NCBI GenBank assembly: GCA_016802295.1
Contig: JAESIW010000180.1
Coordinates: forward strand, 4,819,975 to 4,883,974
Reading direction: 5' to 3'
From: Brachionus rotundiformis
Taxonomy: Eukaryota > Rotifera > Eurotatoria > Ploima > Brachionidae
DNA: 64,000 bases
The position numbers and the translations under genes were made by a program. Positions 23,742 through 35,607 of the stretch are shown one piece after another. The notes beneath the pieces are model-generated. The model was not told the origin of the DNA and made no database searches. It saw only the letters and a list, made by a program, of their open reading frames with translations. The number at the start of each line of letters is the position of its first letter. The stretch's first letter is position 1.

Positions 23742-26700
23742 TTAGTGTGAAAAAATAATAGATTTTTTAAAATTGAATGAATTATTTTGTGACATCTTTG
23801 TTAAATAGCTGCTCAATTTGTAATTTTGTTTAGTATCGATTTGATTTTCATTTGTAAGCCAACTGAGTTCATTGTTTGAAAATACAATTTCTCTCAATAC
23901 AAAAAAAAATTTTTCTTCTCTACGAATCTATAAAAAAAAACAAAAATTAATTGTTTCTTCAAAAAATGTAAAAATTATTTTACCTTAATAAGAAAATATA
24001 AAACTAAACATTTTCTATCTGAAATATATTTCAGCTTATTTTCGCAAATTTTTTCAACTATTACATTCACCTCGTCTTGCTTTTCGAAATCGTTCGAGTC
24101 AGTATTTAAAAAAATGGAGTTTAAAGATCCAATCTTGATCGTTTCTTTTTTACTTGAATTTACGGCTTCTGCCTTAAATGCAAATGATATTTTTTTAAAC
24201 TTTTCTGTTCCGAATTTCTCTAAATTTTTTGAGCGTTCTTTTTTAAAACTTGTTATCTTCCAAAATTCACTGATGCTAAAAATATTGAATACTGATATCT
24301 CATCCTTTTTAATAAAATAGAATTCTTCAGATATTTCCTGTCATAACTTACTAGATATTCAACACAATTTATTTCTATATTTCCAATAAAAAAACCATCA
24401 TTCATAAAATTTCTGATCCTCATTCTATTTTCAAGCATCATGTTAACATTTTCTATTATTAGCCTAAATCTAACTGTACGATATCTTAAGATAGATGATT
24501 TTAAAATTTTCAAAAAATAATAAAAATTTCTTTAAAAAATATACTCGAATTTTTTTGATTTTGAATCTGAAAGATCTTGTTTGTCCGAATGTTCTTGATA
24601 GCCAATCAAAAAATTAAAAAAATTTTTTCCAGGAATTTCGTTTGTTTGTATCCATGTTTCCAAAATTACCTTTTGTTTAGGCTTAATGATAACATTTTCC
24701 AAATTATGAATATATTCTTTGCTTGTATTTTTATTTTCAAGTTTCATTTTGAAATTTTTATCATCTAAAATTATACATCGATTTGCAGATAATATAATTT
24801 TCTTGTAATTAAATAAAAAAAAAATACCGTTTTTCGAATCAGATTTGTTGAATATTATATTTGTATTACTAGATTTGTCAATTATAAATTTAATATTTCC
24901 AATTGAAGTGTCTTCATTAAGGTTAATCAAAACGATGTTAAATTTATGGATCTGATTACATAGCATCATTTCAGGTATATTGTCGATATTAACCTTAAAA
25001 ATGATAAAATATACATACGAAATAAATTTTTAAAAATAAAAACCTGCAATAGAGGCATTTCTCTCATTATTTTAATATTTATACAATTATCTGTATTAAC
25101 TATCTTTGTTTTTCTTTTTAGATAATTTGTTTTTTCTTTAAATCTAAATAGTTGCTTTGCTAATAAAAATTCTGATAATTTCATTGACTCATTGTCATTT
25201 CCTAGTTTATATTTCACTCCAAGAATCCGAAGATTTCCATTTTTCTTCTTAGGTTTTAGTAATAAACGTATTTCTTTTTCACTATTCGATTTAATTAAGA
25301 TTTTATCAATGCTATAAGTTTCGACCAAACTACACATTTGGTTATCTTCTTCTTCATTTGAAAATTCAGTGATATTATTTTCTTCATTGATCACAAATTT
25401 CCAAAGCAAAACGCAATCTTTCAAAATTAGGTCAACATTTAAATTATTTATTACATTAACTGAAATTTCAATCAATTCATTACAAACCGCTGTTGGAATG
25501 TAATTATTAACAATTGATCCATCAAAAACACCAATTTGAGGTTTGAAAAACATTGAAGGTAAAGTTCCATATGTTGAAAAATAAAAAGCCTCTTCAAGTT
25601 TTTTCCACGTTTCCTTTAAATCATTAGAATTGCTATAATTACGAAAAAATTCTAAACTTTCTTGAGTGTTAATACACATTTTTGTATTAAAAGTATAATT
25701 TTCAGTTGGATTTAGGATTATTTTTATACTATCAGAATCAATTGTTGGTACTTGAACAGTAACAGTCGAATTAATCTTCAAAGTATTGGAAAAATCAATA
25801 AATTTCTTTAAAATTAGCGATTCGTTTAGAAAATTTTGTCCACCTAATAATTCATATTGTCGTGCTAATCTTTTTGAAGTAAGCATATCTGTTTTTTTTT
25901 TTAAAAGAATTTTCTCTATATATTGTAAAGCTTCATCAATATTATTCAATTTATAATTCTGACAACTTAACGAATAATTAATTTGTTCTAAAACTTTAAT
26001 CCATGCTTTATTCGAATAAACTTGTAGTCCACTTTTGTAGGCTAAGGTACTATGAAAATCCTAAAAATTTTAAATTTTTTGTTATCTAATTACAAAAACA
26101 TAAACAATAAAAATTTAGTCTCACTTTTCCAATTTTTTCAAAATTTTCAGCAGCTAATGTCATTAAAAATGCATATTTTCTAAAATTTGGCTGATATTGA
26201 ACCAAGTTGCAATATGCTGCTTGTTCTAAAAACAGTGACTTCTGTAAGTCATTTTCAGTATTAACATTGATCAACAAATTTGCAGCTTTTGAATAATTTG
26301 AAATTGCTCTAAAAATCTCGACTGAAAACAAAATACAACGAATTGAATAGGGTACATTTTTGCATTCATTTACATAGATTTGAAGCGCCTCTTCAATATA
26401 TTGGGTGCCATAGTTTTTATTTAAACTAATTAAAGGCGTATTAGATTGTATCAAATTTAAATAATTTGAAATTGAAGCCATTTCTAACACATTGGCTAAA
26501 TATAATTTGACTGAATATGAATTGTCCGAACCAGAAAAAACAGAATTTATAATATTATCAAAATCTTTTTTGAAAGAGAGATAATAGTATTGTGATAAAC
26601 TATATAACTGGAACAAAAACGCAATATCACCCAATCTTTTTGTATTTAAATCATCATTTGAATGAACATATTGATTACTAGAATAAAGAAAAGTGCTGGT

Positions 26701-28192
26701 AGCTTTAGATTGACTGTTGGAGGAATCTTGCGAATTTATTGTTAAATTGGATAAAGAAATTACTGGTGATGTAGAAGCCTTGGCAGAGGTTGAGTTAGAT
26801 AAACCAAAAAATTTTTTAGATAAACTGAATCCTTTAAGGATATTTTTTTTTGATTGAAATTGCTCATTTAATACTCTAATTGTTTTTTCGGCATATGGTA
26901 TTAAACCTCGAGTCAGAAACTCACTAAAGAATGTTTTGATTCTATCATGATCACTCAAAGAAAGACACATTCCATGTTTTTCTTGAAGTTGCTGAGAATC
27001 TTTGAAAAAATTAGTTATATTAAAAGTAAAATTTTTGTATCTACTTGTTTCTAATTTATTGACCTCTAGAGTATTTTCATCTAAGCTTGAATTATCTAAA
27101 ATTGTATAATAATCTCTTAATTTACAATACTGAGACCAGGGATCAAAATCTTGACAAATTTTGTCTGAATCATGGTTTTCAAATGTTTTTGAATTAATCT
27201 GCAAAAGATGGCAATTTGACGATCCATAAGCATTCTTTAGCGATTCATAAATAGAATGAGCTCTAAAGAATCAAATTTTTTTTCGTTCTAAATTATAAAC
27301 ATTTCAATAAAATTACTTGGAAATTTCACCTTCTTGAACATCATGCAATAAAACAAAGTATTTAAAAACATTTGCAAAATTAGGAAAAAACCATTTCTTA
27401 GTAGTATTTTGGCTTGAATCTGTTTGTTCTTGAATGATTAATTTTTGGAATTGATCAAGTGGATCTAAATGACTTGTAGAAACAACAAATATACCTATTA
27501 TAAAAAAATTTTTTCATCTATTTAAAACAGATCAACTCATTTTTGTCCTGGTTTTTTACAAAAATTTGTTCTAAAGCTTTTAGATTATATACAACTAATT
27601 TTAATGAATTTAATAAGGATAAAAACGAGTTTGATTGTTAAGCTTAAGTACAGCCAAGAAAATTTCGGATAAACTCATGATCTTCTTTGATACAGTATTT
27701 AATAAACTTATCTCTCCAATTTTCAAACCATGGCGTGCTTGCTAAACAACAATTAAAATAGTTAAATTTTTCAATTTAAATATACTATTGGTGCTAATTT
27801 TGTATATATTGTTTTCAATAACTTTTATCGAAAGATCATCTACTCCATTATTGCAAATTACACAAGAATCAAGAATTTTTTTGATACTAAGTGGTTGTGG
27901 ACTTTTGTAATTTATATCTTTAATTTCAACTTGGAATTTTTTTATATTGATCGGATTATTAGATGGATCAAAAATTTTAACTCAAATTAAACATGCTATT
28001 TAAATTAGTTTTTAAATTTTTAGAATAAATCTTACTTTCACCATTATATTTCGAAAAAGGCTGAATAAGTTCTACAAAAGTAAGATTATTTTTTCTACAT
28101 ATAACTTCTGCATCATAACTACAACAAACGGCTATCTGTGGAAGAAACGCCTCTTGAAAAAATTCGTTTTCTAATTTTTGTCTTTCAGTCAT
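23742..28192 (-). CDS. TRAPPC8: TRAPPC8 (Trs85 homologue), TRAPP III complex subunit
   Basis: TRAPPC8 directs the TRAPP III Rab1 exchange complex in secretion and autophagy. Exons (minus): 28192-28036, 27980-27786, 27741-27652, 27494-27317, 27262-26125, 26060-25044, 24993-24545, 24484-24352, 24256-23984, 23927-23742. All phases agree; total 1,271 residues (human about 1,435). Landmarks: CCSYDAEVICRKNNLTFVEL and LIQPFS at the start, STPWFENWR, FPNFANVFKYFVLLHDV, DPWSQY, HGMCLSLSDHDRI, RGLIPYAEKTIRVLN, LEQAAYC, RKYAFLMTLAAENF, and MREMPLLQ. The C-terminal third is much diverged and shorter. Junctions there (24545 onward) are chosen by phase and splice sites and are less certain, especially the acceptor at 24258-24257. 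It shares a 243-bp divergent promoter with GSKIP. Confidence 0.92.
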
Positions 28193-28435
28193 TCTTCTAT
28201 TTTATTATTTGTTTGTTTTTTTTTCAATAGAATTTTATACCGCTAAATATAAATAAATAATTTTTTTTTTCAATTTGAAAAAATTATGCAAGATTAATGA
28301 AAATTAATTTCATAATTAACAATTTGTACATTTAATAATTTCTATTTTAAAATGTAAAATTTGAAGATTCTTAAAATTTCATACTGGTTTCCAAAATAGT
28401 AGTAAAATCAATTAATATAAATTAAAAATTCCAAA
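28193..28435. promoter_or_regulatory. Short divergent promoter, TRAPPC8 / GSKIP
   Basis: Only 243 bp separate the two opposed start codons, so both core promoters must lie here. It is nearly all A/T with long T tracts; no specific site was identified. Confidence 0.6.
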
Positions 28436-28816
28436 ATGGAAGAAAAAATAGAAGTTTTAGACGATTTTGATAATCAAATGCAATCTTTGGAAAAAGAAGC
28501 AGCACGATATTGCTTAGAAATAAATTATGGAGTAAAATACATTGAAGTTTCTGATAAATTAGAAAAAAGTGACTTAGTTGCTCATATAAATTTAACAACA
28601 TTAGAAAATGAAAATTGGTGTATTGAATTAAATTTTCAAGGGTTTTTAATTGTATCAAATAAATTTGACAGTAAAGACGATACATTCAATAATTTAAATA
28701 AATCAAACATTAAGAAGCAATTTGAAACAATAGAGAGCTTGATGTTCACAATTAGTCCTTTGTTTTTTAAGAAATTTAATGAAATGGTGAGCGAAAAACT
28801 TAGTAAAGTTAAATAA
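28436..28816 (+). CDS. GSKIP: GSKIP (GSK3-beta-interacting protein)
   Basis: A single exon of 126 residues; human GSKIP is 139. GSKIP proteins bind PKA regulatory subunit and GSK3-beta through one small domain. Matching features in order: an EAARYCLEI helix, DLVAHINLTTLENENWCIEL (family: YINVET...YCLEL), a following FQGFLIV strand, and a C-terminal helix IESLMFTISPLFFKKFNEM like the family's LDTLSPAYREAF. The same domain occurs at the N-terminus of clustered mitochondria (CLU) proteins, but the short length favours GSKIP. It shares a divergent promoter with TRAPPC8. Confidence 0.78.
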   Translation: MEEKIEVLDDFDNQMQSLEKEAARYCLEINYGVKYIEVSDKLEKSDLVAHINLTTLENENWCIELNFQGFLIVSNKFDSKDDTFNNLNKSNIKKQFETIESLMFTISPLFFKKFNEMVSEKLSKVK

Positions 28817-28915
28817 AAATTATGCTATTTATATTAATATTTATAGAAGACAGTGTTATCTAATTGTTTTCTAATTTTATTATTTTATCATGTTTTAAAA
28901 GAAAATTTTTTGACT

Positions 28916-29134
28916 TTATTTTTTTAATAAAGTAATTAAATTTATAACCCTGAGTTTGATTTTTTTTGAAATTTGATCATAATTTAACTTAAATTCAACT
29001 TGATTGCTAGGTTTTAGCAATGAAATATTTGCAAATACAATACTAACCACGTGTTTAAAAAATTCTCCTAAATATAATTTTTGCATAAAATTTACATTTT
29101 TAATTTTATTTAAAAAACTTAAGCATTTGTACAT
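28916..29134 (-). CDS. Possible small protein, unrecognised (72 residues)
   Basis: An ATG-started frame of 72 codons between GSKIP and the zinc-finger gene. It has no repeats and a mixed composition with a hydrophobic middle (HVVSIVFANISLL) and a basic end. I recognise no family. In such AT-rich DNA a frame this short can occur by chance, so it is a weak candidate. Confidence 0.2.
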   Translation of the reverse strand: MYKCLSFLNKIKNVNFMQKLYLGEFFKHVVSIVFANISLLKPSNQVEFKLNYDQISKKIKLRVINLITLLKK

Positions 29135-29306
29135 AAAAAAACTGAATCAAAATTATTATTATTTTTTCTCTTAACAGTCAAGGAAAATTCAGTCTGTATC
29201 CTTGTTCAGTTTAATAAATCAGTCTAATTTTTTTAATTTTTAACGAAATAAATTATATCACTTTGAACGAAATAAATAATTTTTGATCGTTTTACCTAGA
29301 ACAGCT

Positions 29307-31487
29307 ATGTCCAAATTTTCAAAAAAAATTAAAATTGACAATAATCTTCGAAGTCCTATTACTGATTACGATGAAGATGAAATTATATCCAGTGCGAATT
29401 ATAATTCAATCAATCAAACAATTCAAATTTATAAATTTAACGAAAACACACAAGATAAAGAAGCAGATGATCATTCGATAATCACTAACAACAATTCGAA
29501 TACTGTATTTAATAATAATGAAAATAATAAAATTGACAATCGAACTATAGTTCCGACATTATCAAATGTTGAAGATATTTTTCAATTTTTATCTCAAAAA
29601 ATTGCCAAATATTGTCAAGTTTTAGCTGATTTGACTAATTGTGAGGTTTTCTACAAAGCACAACTTCCATTAAATAAAGACTTAAATTCAAATAAAATAA
29701 AATCTAAAGATTCCAATCGAAAAAGTTATTCGTTATATTGGGGAACTAATAGAATGCTTTTTCAATATTCTCATGGAAAAGGATTAAAATTAAGCAAAGA
29801 AAATGGGGATTGCTTGGTTAGAATTAACCAAAGATCGTTTTCAAATGATGTAAACAATTTAATAGAGGAAATTGTAAATGAACCAAATTTAGCAAATAAG
29901 TTCTCTTCAACAAAAAAATTCACATCAAAATTTGAAGAATCAAAAAATATTTATTCAAATAAATCAAGCCATGATGACTTATTTGAAGACTCAGATAACG
30001 ATAACGAAATAAATATTAAAGATTGTTCTATTTTATTAAGCCGGTTGGACGAAAATGATTTTGAAAGACATCTAAATAACTTTGAAATTTCAAATAACAG
30101 AATAAATTTGAGCACTAATAAACATGAATACTTTCACGAATTAAATTTACCAGAAGAAGATGAATTATATTGCGATGATTTTCATTTAAATTTTGAAGGA
30201 AAATTAGACAAATTTAATAGAAACGTCGCTTTAGATGATACTCTATCTAGCAATAACATGGATGAAGAATTTGAAAGTAAAAATGAAAAAAATTTATCAA
30301 AAAAATATTTGTTGGATTATAAATCGAATAATGACCAGATTTTTCGTTGTGAAACTTGTGAAAGTTGTTATTTTAGACATCTAACTCAATTGAAAGTAAT
30401 TTTTGTTAATTTCATATTTTTTTACTAATCTGAAATAAAAGTTAAATGTTTTTTATAAGTAATTTTATTTCAGGTTCATGAATTACGTGTCCATCAAAAT
30501 GTTTCAATAGAGCAAATAAATAACAGTTGTCCCAAATGCAAAAATAAATTTGATGGAAATTACATTTCATTTATCAAACATTTAATTGAATGTTATTATC
30601 CTGATTTATATGTTTGCAAAACATGTAAATATAAATTTAATAACTATTCCGAATATTTATTTCATATAAAATATATACACACAAATCTGGTATATATGTG
30701 CTCAATTTGTGGCCGAAAATTCAAAGTTTTAAAAGATTTATTTGATCATGATCAATTAATGCATAGTAAAAATAACCTCTATTGTGAAATTTGTTTGGAT
30801 CACATAAAAACAAAAAATTGTCTTTATGAACATTACAAGTCAGAACATTTGAGAAAAAAGCAGAAACTGAATACATCTAAAGATATGGTTAAAATATTGG
30901 ACAGCACAGATTCAGATTCTTATCATTCAACAAATCAATTCAATATTTCTTTTTTGAAAAATACTAATCATCCAGAAGAACAAAATGAATTTGAAGATGG
31001 ACAAATTAATAATGAAAGTGAAATAGAGAACATTAACCAAAATAATATTATAAATAATAATATTCAAAAAAACGACTTAATTAGAGGTCTAATAGATCGT
31101 AAACATCAATGTAAATGGTGTATGCTACGATTTTATACCAAATCTCAGTTAAAACAGCATGAAATTACACATACTAACTCTGTTCTTTATTGTCCAATTT
31201 GTGATAAAGAGTTTACTCATAAAGATAGATTAAGTGGGCACATGAAGTGTCACATGGAACCTTCACTTGAATGCAAAGTATGTGGGAAAAAATTTAAACG
31301 TCTATGTAATCTTTACAATCATGAATTGGTTCATGGACTTACTGAACATGCATTCATGCTCTGTCAATTTTGTGGCAGAGGATTTAGATCACGTAGGGAT
31401 TATCAAAATCATGTGATAGCAAACCATAGAGATCAATTAATCAAAACAGATTCTCTAGACTCCAATCAAAAGGAACATTATCACTAA
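29307..31487 (+). CDS. C2H2 zinc-finger protein with a non-finger N-terminal domain
   Basis: Exons 29307-30395 and 30474-31487, phase 0, 700 residues. The C-terminal half carries about eight C2H2-type fingers: CETCESCYFRHLTQLKVHELRVH across the intron, then CPKCKNKF, CKTCKYKF, CSICGRKFKVLKDLFDH, CEICLDHI, and a tight last group including CPICDKEFTHKDRLSGH, CKVCGKKFKRLCNLYNH and CQFCGRGFRSRRDYQNH. It is probably a nuclear DNA-binding regulator. The N-terminal 330 residues contain a folded-looking segment (ISQKIAKYC-like helix, CEVFYKAQL, then SYSLYWGTNRMLFQYSHGKG) followed by acidic linkers. I cannot name an orthologue. A TTG-started extension upstream lacks an ATG; the ATG at 29307 sits 7 bp after an acceptor-like CCTAG. 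Confidence 0.85.
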
Positions 31488-32551
31488 AGATTAGTTAATT
31501 TATTTAATTTAATCTAAAAAAATAAAAAAAGCTAAACTTTCTAAATTTTTTGGATCTCCGTTAACAAAATACATAAACATACTACAATTTATAAAAAGAT
31601 TCATTCATCTGTATCTCTCAAAGTCATTGAACCAAAATAATCAAAAAATTCTTTACTAAAAAAATTCATGAATATTCGTGAATATAACAAAAAAGACAAA
31701 GTTTAAGTTACTTCAAGATTATTCATACAGTATATAATATCTGAAGTTTATAAAAATTAAAACTAAATTATCGTTTTTTAAAAAAAGTAAAAGGCTAAGA
31801 TTACAAATGACTCATGTCATGTTACCACAAGTATACCTTTTACCTTTAAGTCTGAATTTTATGATTGTAAAATGTGATAACATTTTTTAAAATACTGTTA
31901 TAATTCAGTTGATTACTCTTAATATTTTTGCACAATATTTTTAGTAAAAAACCCATAAATATATAAAAAAGTAATACTATTAATTTTGCGTCAGTATTAT
32001 AATATTAATATAAACAGTAAGAATACTCAAAAAAAAATTAATTTTTCCATTTAATCAATAAAAAAAAATATTTTTAATAAAAAATTAAAAAAAAATCAAA
32101 TAAAAATTATCAAAAAATTTAATTTTTCCTATTCTATATATAGAATTTTAGTTGCAATTTATTAGTAAAAGGTGTAAATCTATTAAATGTTTCATGTTTT
32201 CATTAATTTAATTGTTTTACTTATAATAAGTTGGGAAAAAAAAAGAGATAAAAATTTATATTTTTTTTTGATATTTTATATAAATTTATGGTAATTTTAC
32301 TAATTTTATTGCTTAAAATATGTCTGCCATAATTGATTTAGAATAGGCAATATTAATTATACAATTTAAAATTGACGAAAAATTTTTTGGAATAAAATGT
32401 ATTTTTAATACTTAAATTATTTAAAATAATGAAATTAGAATTCAAATACAGTAGTTTATTTAAAAAATTGCTACGAAAATTGATACTTTGACAATTCAAT
32501 GATTGTACAACATAAAAAACAATATAAATAAAAAATATTCCATTGAAAAGT
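31488..32551. other. Intergenic, convergent zinc-finger gene and netrin
   Basis: About 1.06 kb between two convergent 3' ends; AT-rich, nothing recognised beyond probable 3' UTRs. Confidence 0.5.
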
Positions 32552-35500
32552 TTAATTACATCTTCGTTTTAGAAAATTTTTAACTCGTTTGAAATTTTTT
32601 AATTTCCATTCTCTGATTTCAAAATTTTTATGAATAAAAGAATCCTTAGATATTATAATATTATTTGAATTGATATTTTTTCTTGAGAATACTGAAGTAG
32701 GATCAATTGATAAGTTTTTATTGATTGAATAATTCATCAAGTCTTGATTTTTTATAATCACTAAATAATTCTTAAATGGAATTATTCGTGGACAACTACA
32801 ATTAAAGTAATCTGATTCAAAAAATAATGATACTTCCATATTTCGCTTGAATGATGTGTTCATTTTATAATTATATTTTAATATGCTCTTAATTCTTGCA
32901 GAAAATTTTTTAAATTCTTTTCTTGAATTTGAAATATTTGTATTGGATTTTAGCTTTTTTATCTCATCATAAATTGTTTCGCCTTCATTATTTATTTGCA
33001 ATACAATGACTTGAATTTTTTTAAAATCTATTAAATTACTTTAGAATAATCAAAATTACCTAAATCTGATTTGCACAAATCAGCAATTTTTAGTCGTTTC
33101 ATTTTTATTTTACAAAATTCACAATCCTTTTTTTCATATTTTAATTTCTTTAAAGATGAATCTTGATAAGAAACTGAATTTTCTCTACTATATTGTAATG
33201 ATAAAGATGTTGTAGTATATGGAAATGTTATTAAATTTCTATATTCTAAAAAAAAATTATAAAAACCACTCGAAAAATTTAAAAAAATTACTAATGCAAG
33301 GAACAACTGCTGAGTTTGTTTGTAAATATCCTTCTTTACAACGATCGCATTTTAATCCAGTAACTCCTATTTTGCATGGACATTGCCCTGTGTTTTGATT
33401 ACAAACTTTTCCTGATGAACCAATCATATGACAATTGCATTCTAAGATTTATTAAATAGAATTCATTTTGATTTGAAATTCATATTATTTGAATTACTTT
33501 GGCATGCTTTTTTATCTGAGATTGAATAAGCAAAATTTCTATAATATCCCTGAGCACAATAATGACAAAATCTTCCTGCTGTGTTATGTTTACAATTTAT
33601 GCACACTCCTCCACTTTTACGTCCGGATATTAGATAGAGTTCTTTGTTGAAACGACATTGGTTTGAATGATTATTGCAATTACAAGCTTTTAAATTTTAT
33701 AAATTAGAAAAAATTTTAAAAACTTAAATATCTGCTGGAATTAGAAAATTGATGGGCAATATTCATCAATAAAAATTTAAAGTAATTTTTTTTTATTCAA
33801 TAAAATCAAACTCCTTACCAACACATTCATTAGCATCTCTTGAAGAACCTCGAGCCCATGGTCTATCATAATGAAAAGGTAGACATCGTTCACACTCTAT
33901 TCCAGCTGTATTATGTCTGCAATCACATTGATATTTTCCTTCTCTTTAAAAAATCAAATTAAGATTTTTTTTTAGTTCTTTAAAATTTTAAATTGATAAT
34001 CTTTTTTTATTAGTTTATTATTAGTTTATATTAGTTTATAGTTGTCCTGCAAGCTTTCTCCAGATAACTCTATTAACCAAACCTGTTTCTGAAAAACTCC
34101 TCAAGCTTAGCAAATTAACAATTGTAATAAAATTAAAAAAAAATTGCTCACTATTCGCAGAGACTGTTTTTCTGATATAAATTAACACAACTAAATAATT
34201 TTGATAAAATAAATTAAATTTCCAAATCGTTGATTGTAATCCATAAATGTTTAAAATTTCATAATAATCAAATTGGCTTTAATCAAAATCAATCTTAATA
34301 CTATATTTAAACTAGAGATTCTAGTTTAATTTTTACACTTTTCGCTCAACATTTAGTTTAAAAATTATATTAATTTCTAAACTTAACTATATATATATTA
34401 TTGATTTAGATTTATAATTTATTTTGATAAAGTAATGTTTTTTTTAACGCGAGATTTTCGAGACAATATTTAAGAGCAGATTTTTAATTAAGCCAAATTA
34501 AATACACTTAAGTATACTTATATTTCTCTTAAGAATCTAAAGCTACTTGAAAATTGTTTAAAATTTATTGAATAATTTAAAACGATTTAATTTAATGTAT
34601 TTTGATATATTTTCATAAGATTTAAAATTTTTATACCTGTTTAAAATGCAACGTGAAGCATGACCATTGCATTTACATCTTCCTCCAATAGCAACTTCTG
34701 AAACGGCTGTATAAAAATATCCTAAATTATTTATATGGCTGTAGAGTTCTCTTGACTGAATATGTTTTTGGCTTCTGAGTCTAAAGTGAGATTCATTTGC
34801 GTAAACTTCATGTAAATTTTTATACATCGAGGGTGATAAAAGGCGAGTAAAAACAATTTTAATATCAGTTGCAGTTACCCAATCTTGTAAAACAGGGCTT
34901 CTATCAAAATCATGAAAAGATGGGCGCCCATCCAAGGTGCTAAAACCAATTCTGTTTAAATTATATTTTGATAATTTTAAATGGCTATCAGAACATATAG
35001 CTTCTTGTTCATTTGATTGAGTGACTTTTACTTTCAATGGTCGATTATAAATTTTCTCACACTCACTAGAATAAAATTGAAATGGAATCCATGATTTACC
35101 ATGATCCATACTTTTAAAAATTGCGAGAGAATCTGGCTTTACTTGATTACAAAACTCTAGACTGATATATGTTAATTCATATTTTTTACCAAATGAAATA
35201 ATAATTGATATATTTGAGATTTCGTATGGTTCATAAACCGGGGCAGAAACCCAGCATGTCTGATTTGTTTGCTCTAAATCAGTAAGGTGAAAGGCGTTGG
35301 GAGAAAATGGTTCATTTTTCGAATCACAAATCGAACAGTAAGTGTTTGACGTTGAATGCTTTTGATGGAAATTATTTTGGTTGATACAATATTTAATAGG
35401 AGGTGAGCCACATGTTGAAGACACAAGTGGTACTTTTTTGAACGCGACATTTTCAAAATTTGGAATACATCGTTTTGCTTGTTTTGTTATCCTATCATAA

Positions 35501-35607
35501 CACGGATCTGATTCCTCAACAGGTGAAGAAATACTATATTTTTCATAAGAGTTGGTCAACAAACAAAAATTGAGGTTTAAAAAAATTACAATTAAAAAGA
35601 AGCTCAT
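32552..35607 (-). CDS. Netrin, secreted laminin-related guidance cue
   Basis: Netrins guide axons and cells through DCC/UNC-40 and UNC5 receptors. Exons (minus): 35607-34637, 33943-33819, 33686-33498, 33441-33292, 33245-33060, 33027-32552; GT-AG, in phase, 698 residues (human netrin-1: 604). A signal peptide (MSFFLIVIFLNLNFCLL) leads into a laminin N-terminal domain (CWVSAPVYEP, GRPSFHDFDRSPVLQDWVTA, YTAVSEVAIGGRCKCNGHAS). Three laminin-EGF modules follow: CDCRHNTAG...HYDRPWARG, CRFNKELYLISGRKSGGVC, and CNQNTGQCPCKIGVTG. The C-terminal netrin module starts at CEFCKIKMKRLKI and ends in a basic tail (FKRVKNFLKRRC). The first intron is 693 bp, long for this window. The C-terminal module is the most diverged part. 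Confidence 0.95.

Noticed and set aside
24256..24352. A 17-bp intron (GTATTC...TTTTTAG) in TRAPPC8 near 24275
   Set aside because: Too short for known animal introns; a GTAAGT donor at 24351 with acceptor at 24258-24257 keeps phase with a 95-bp intron.
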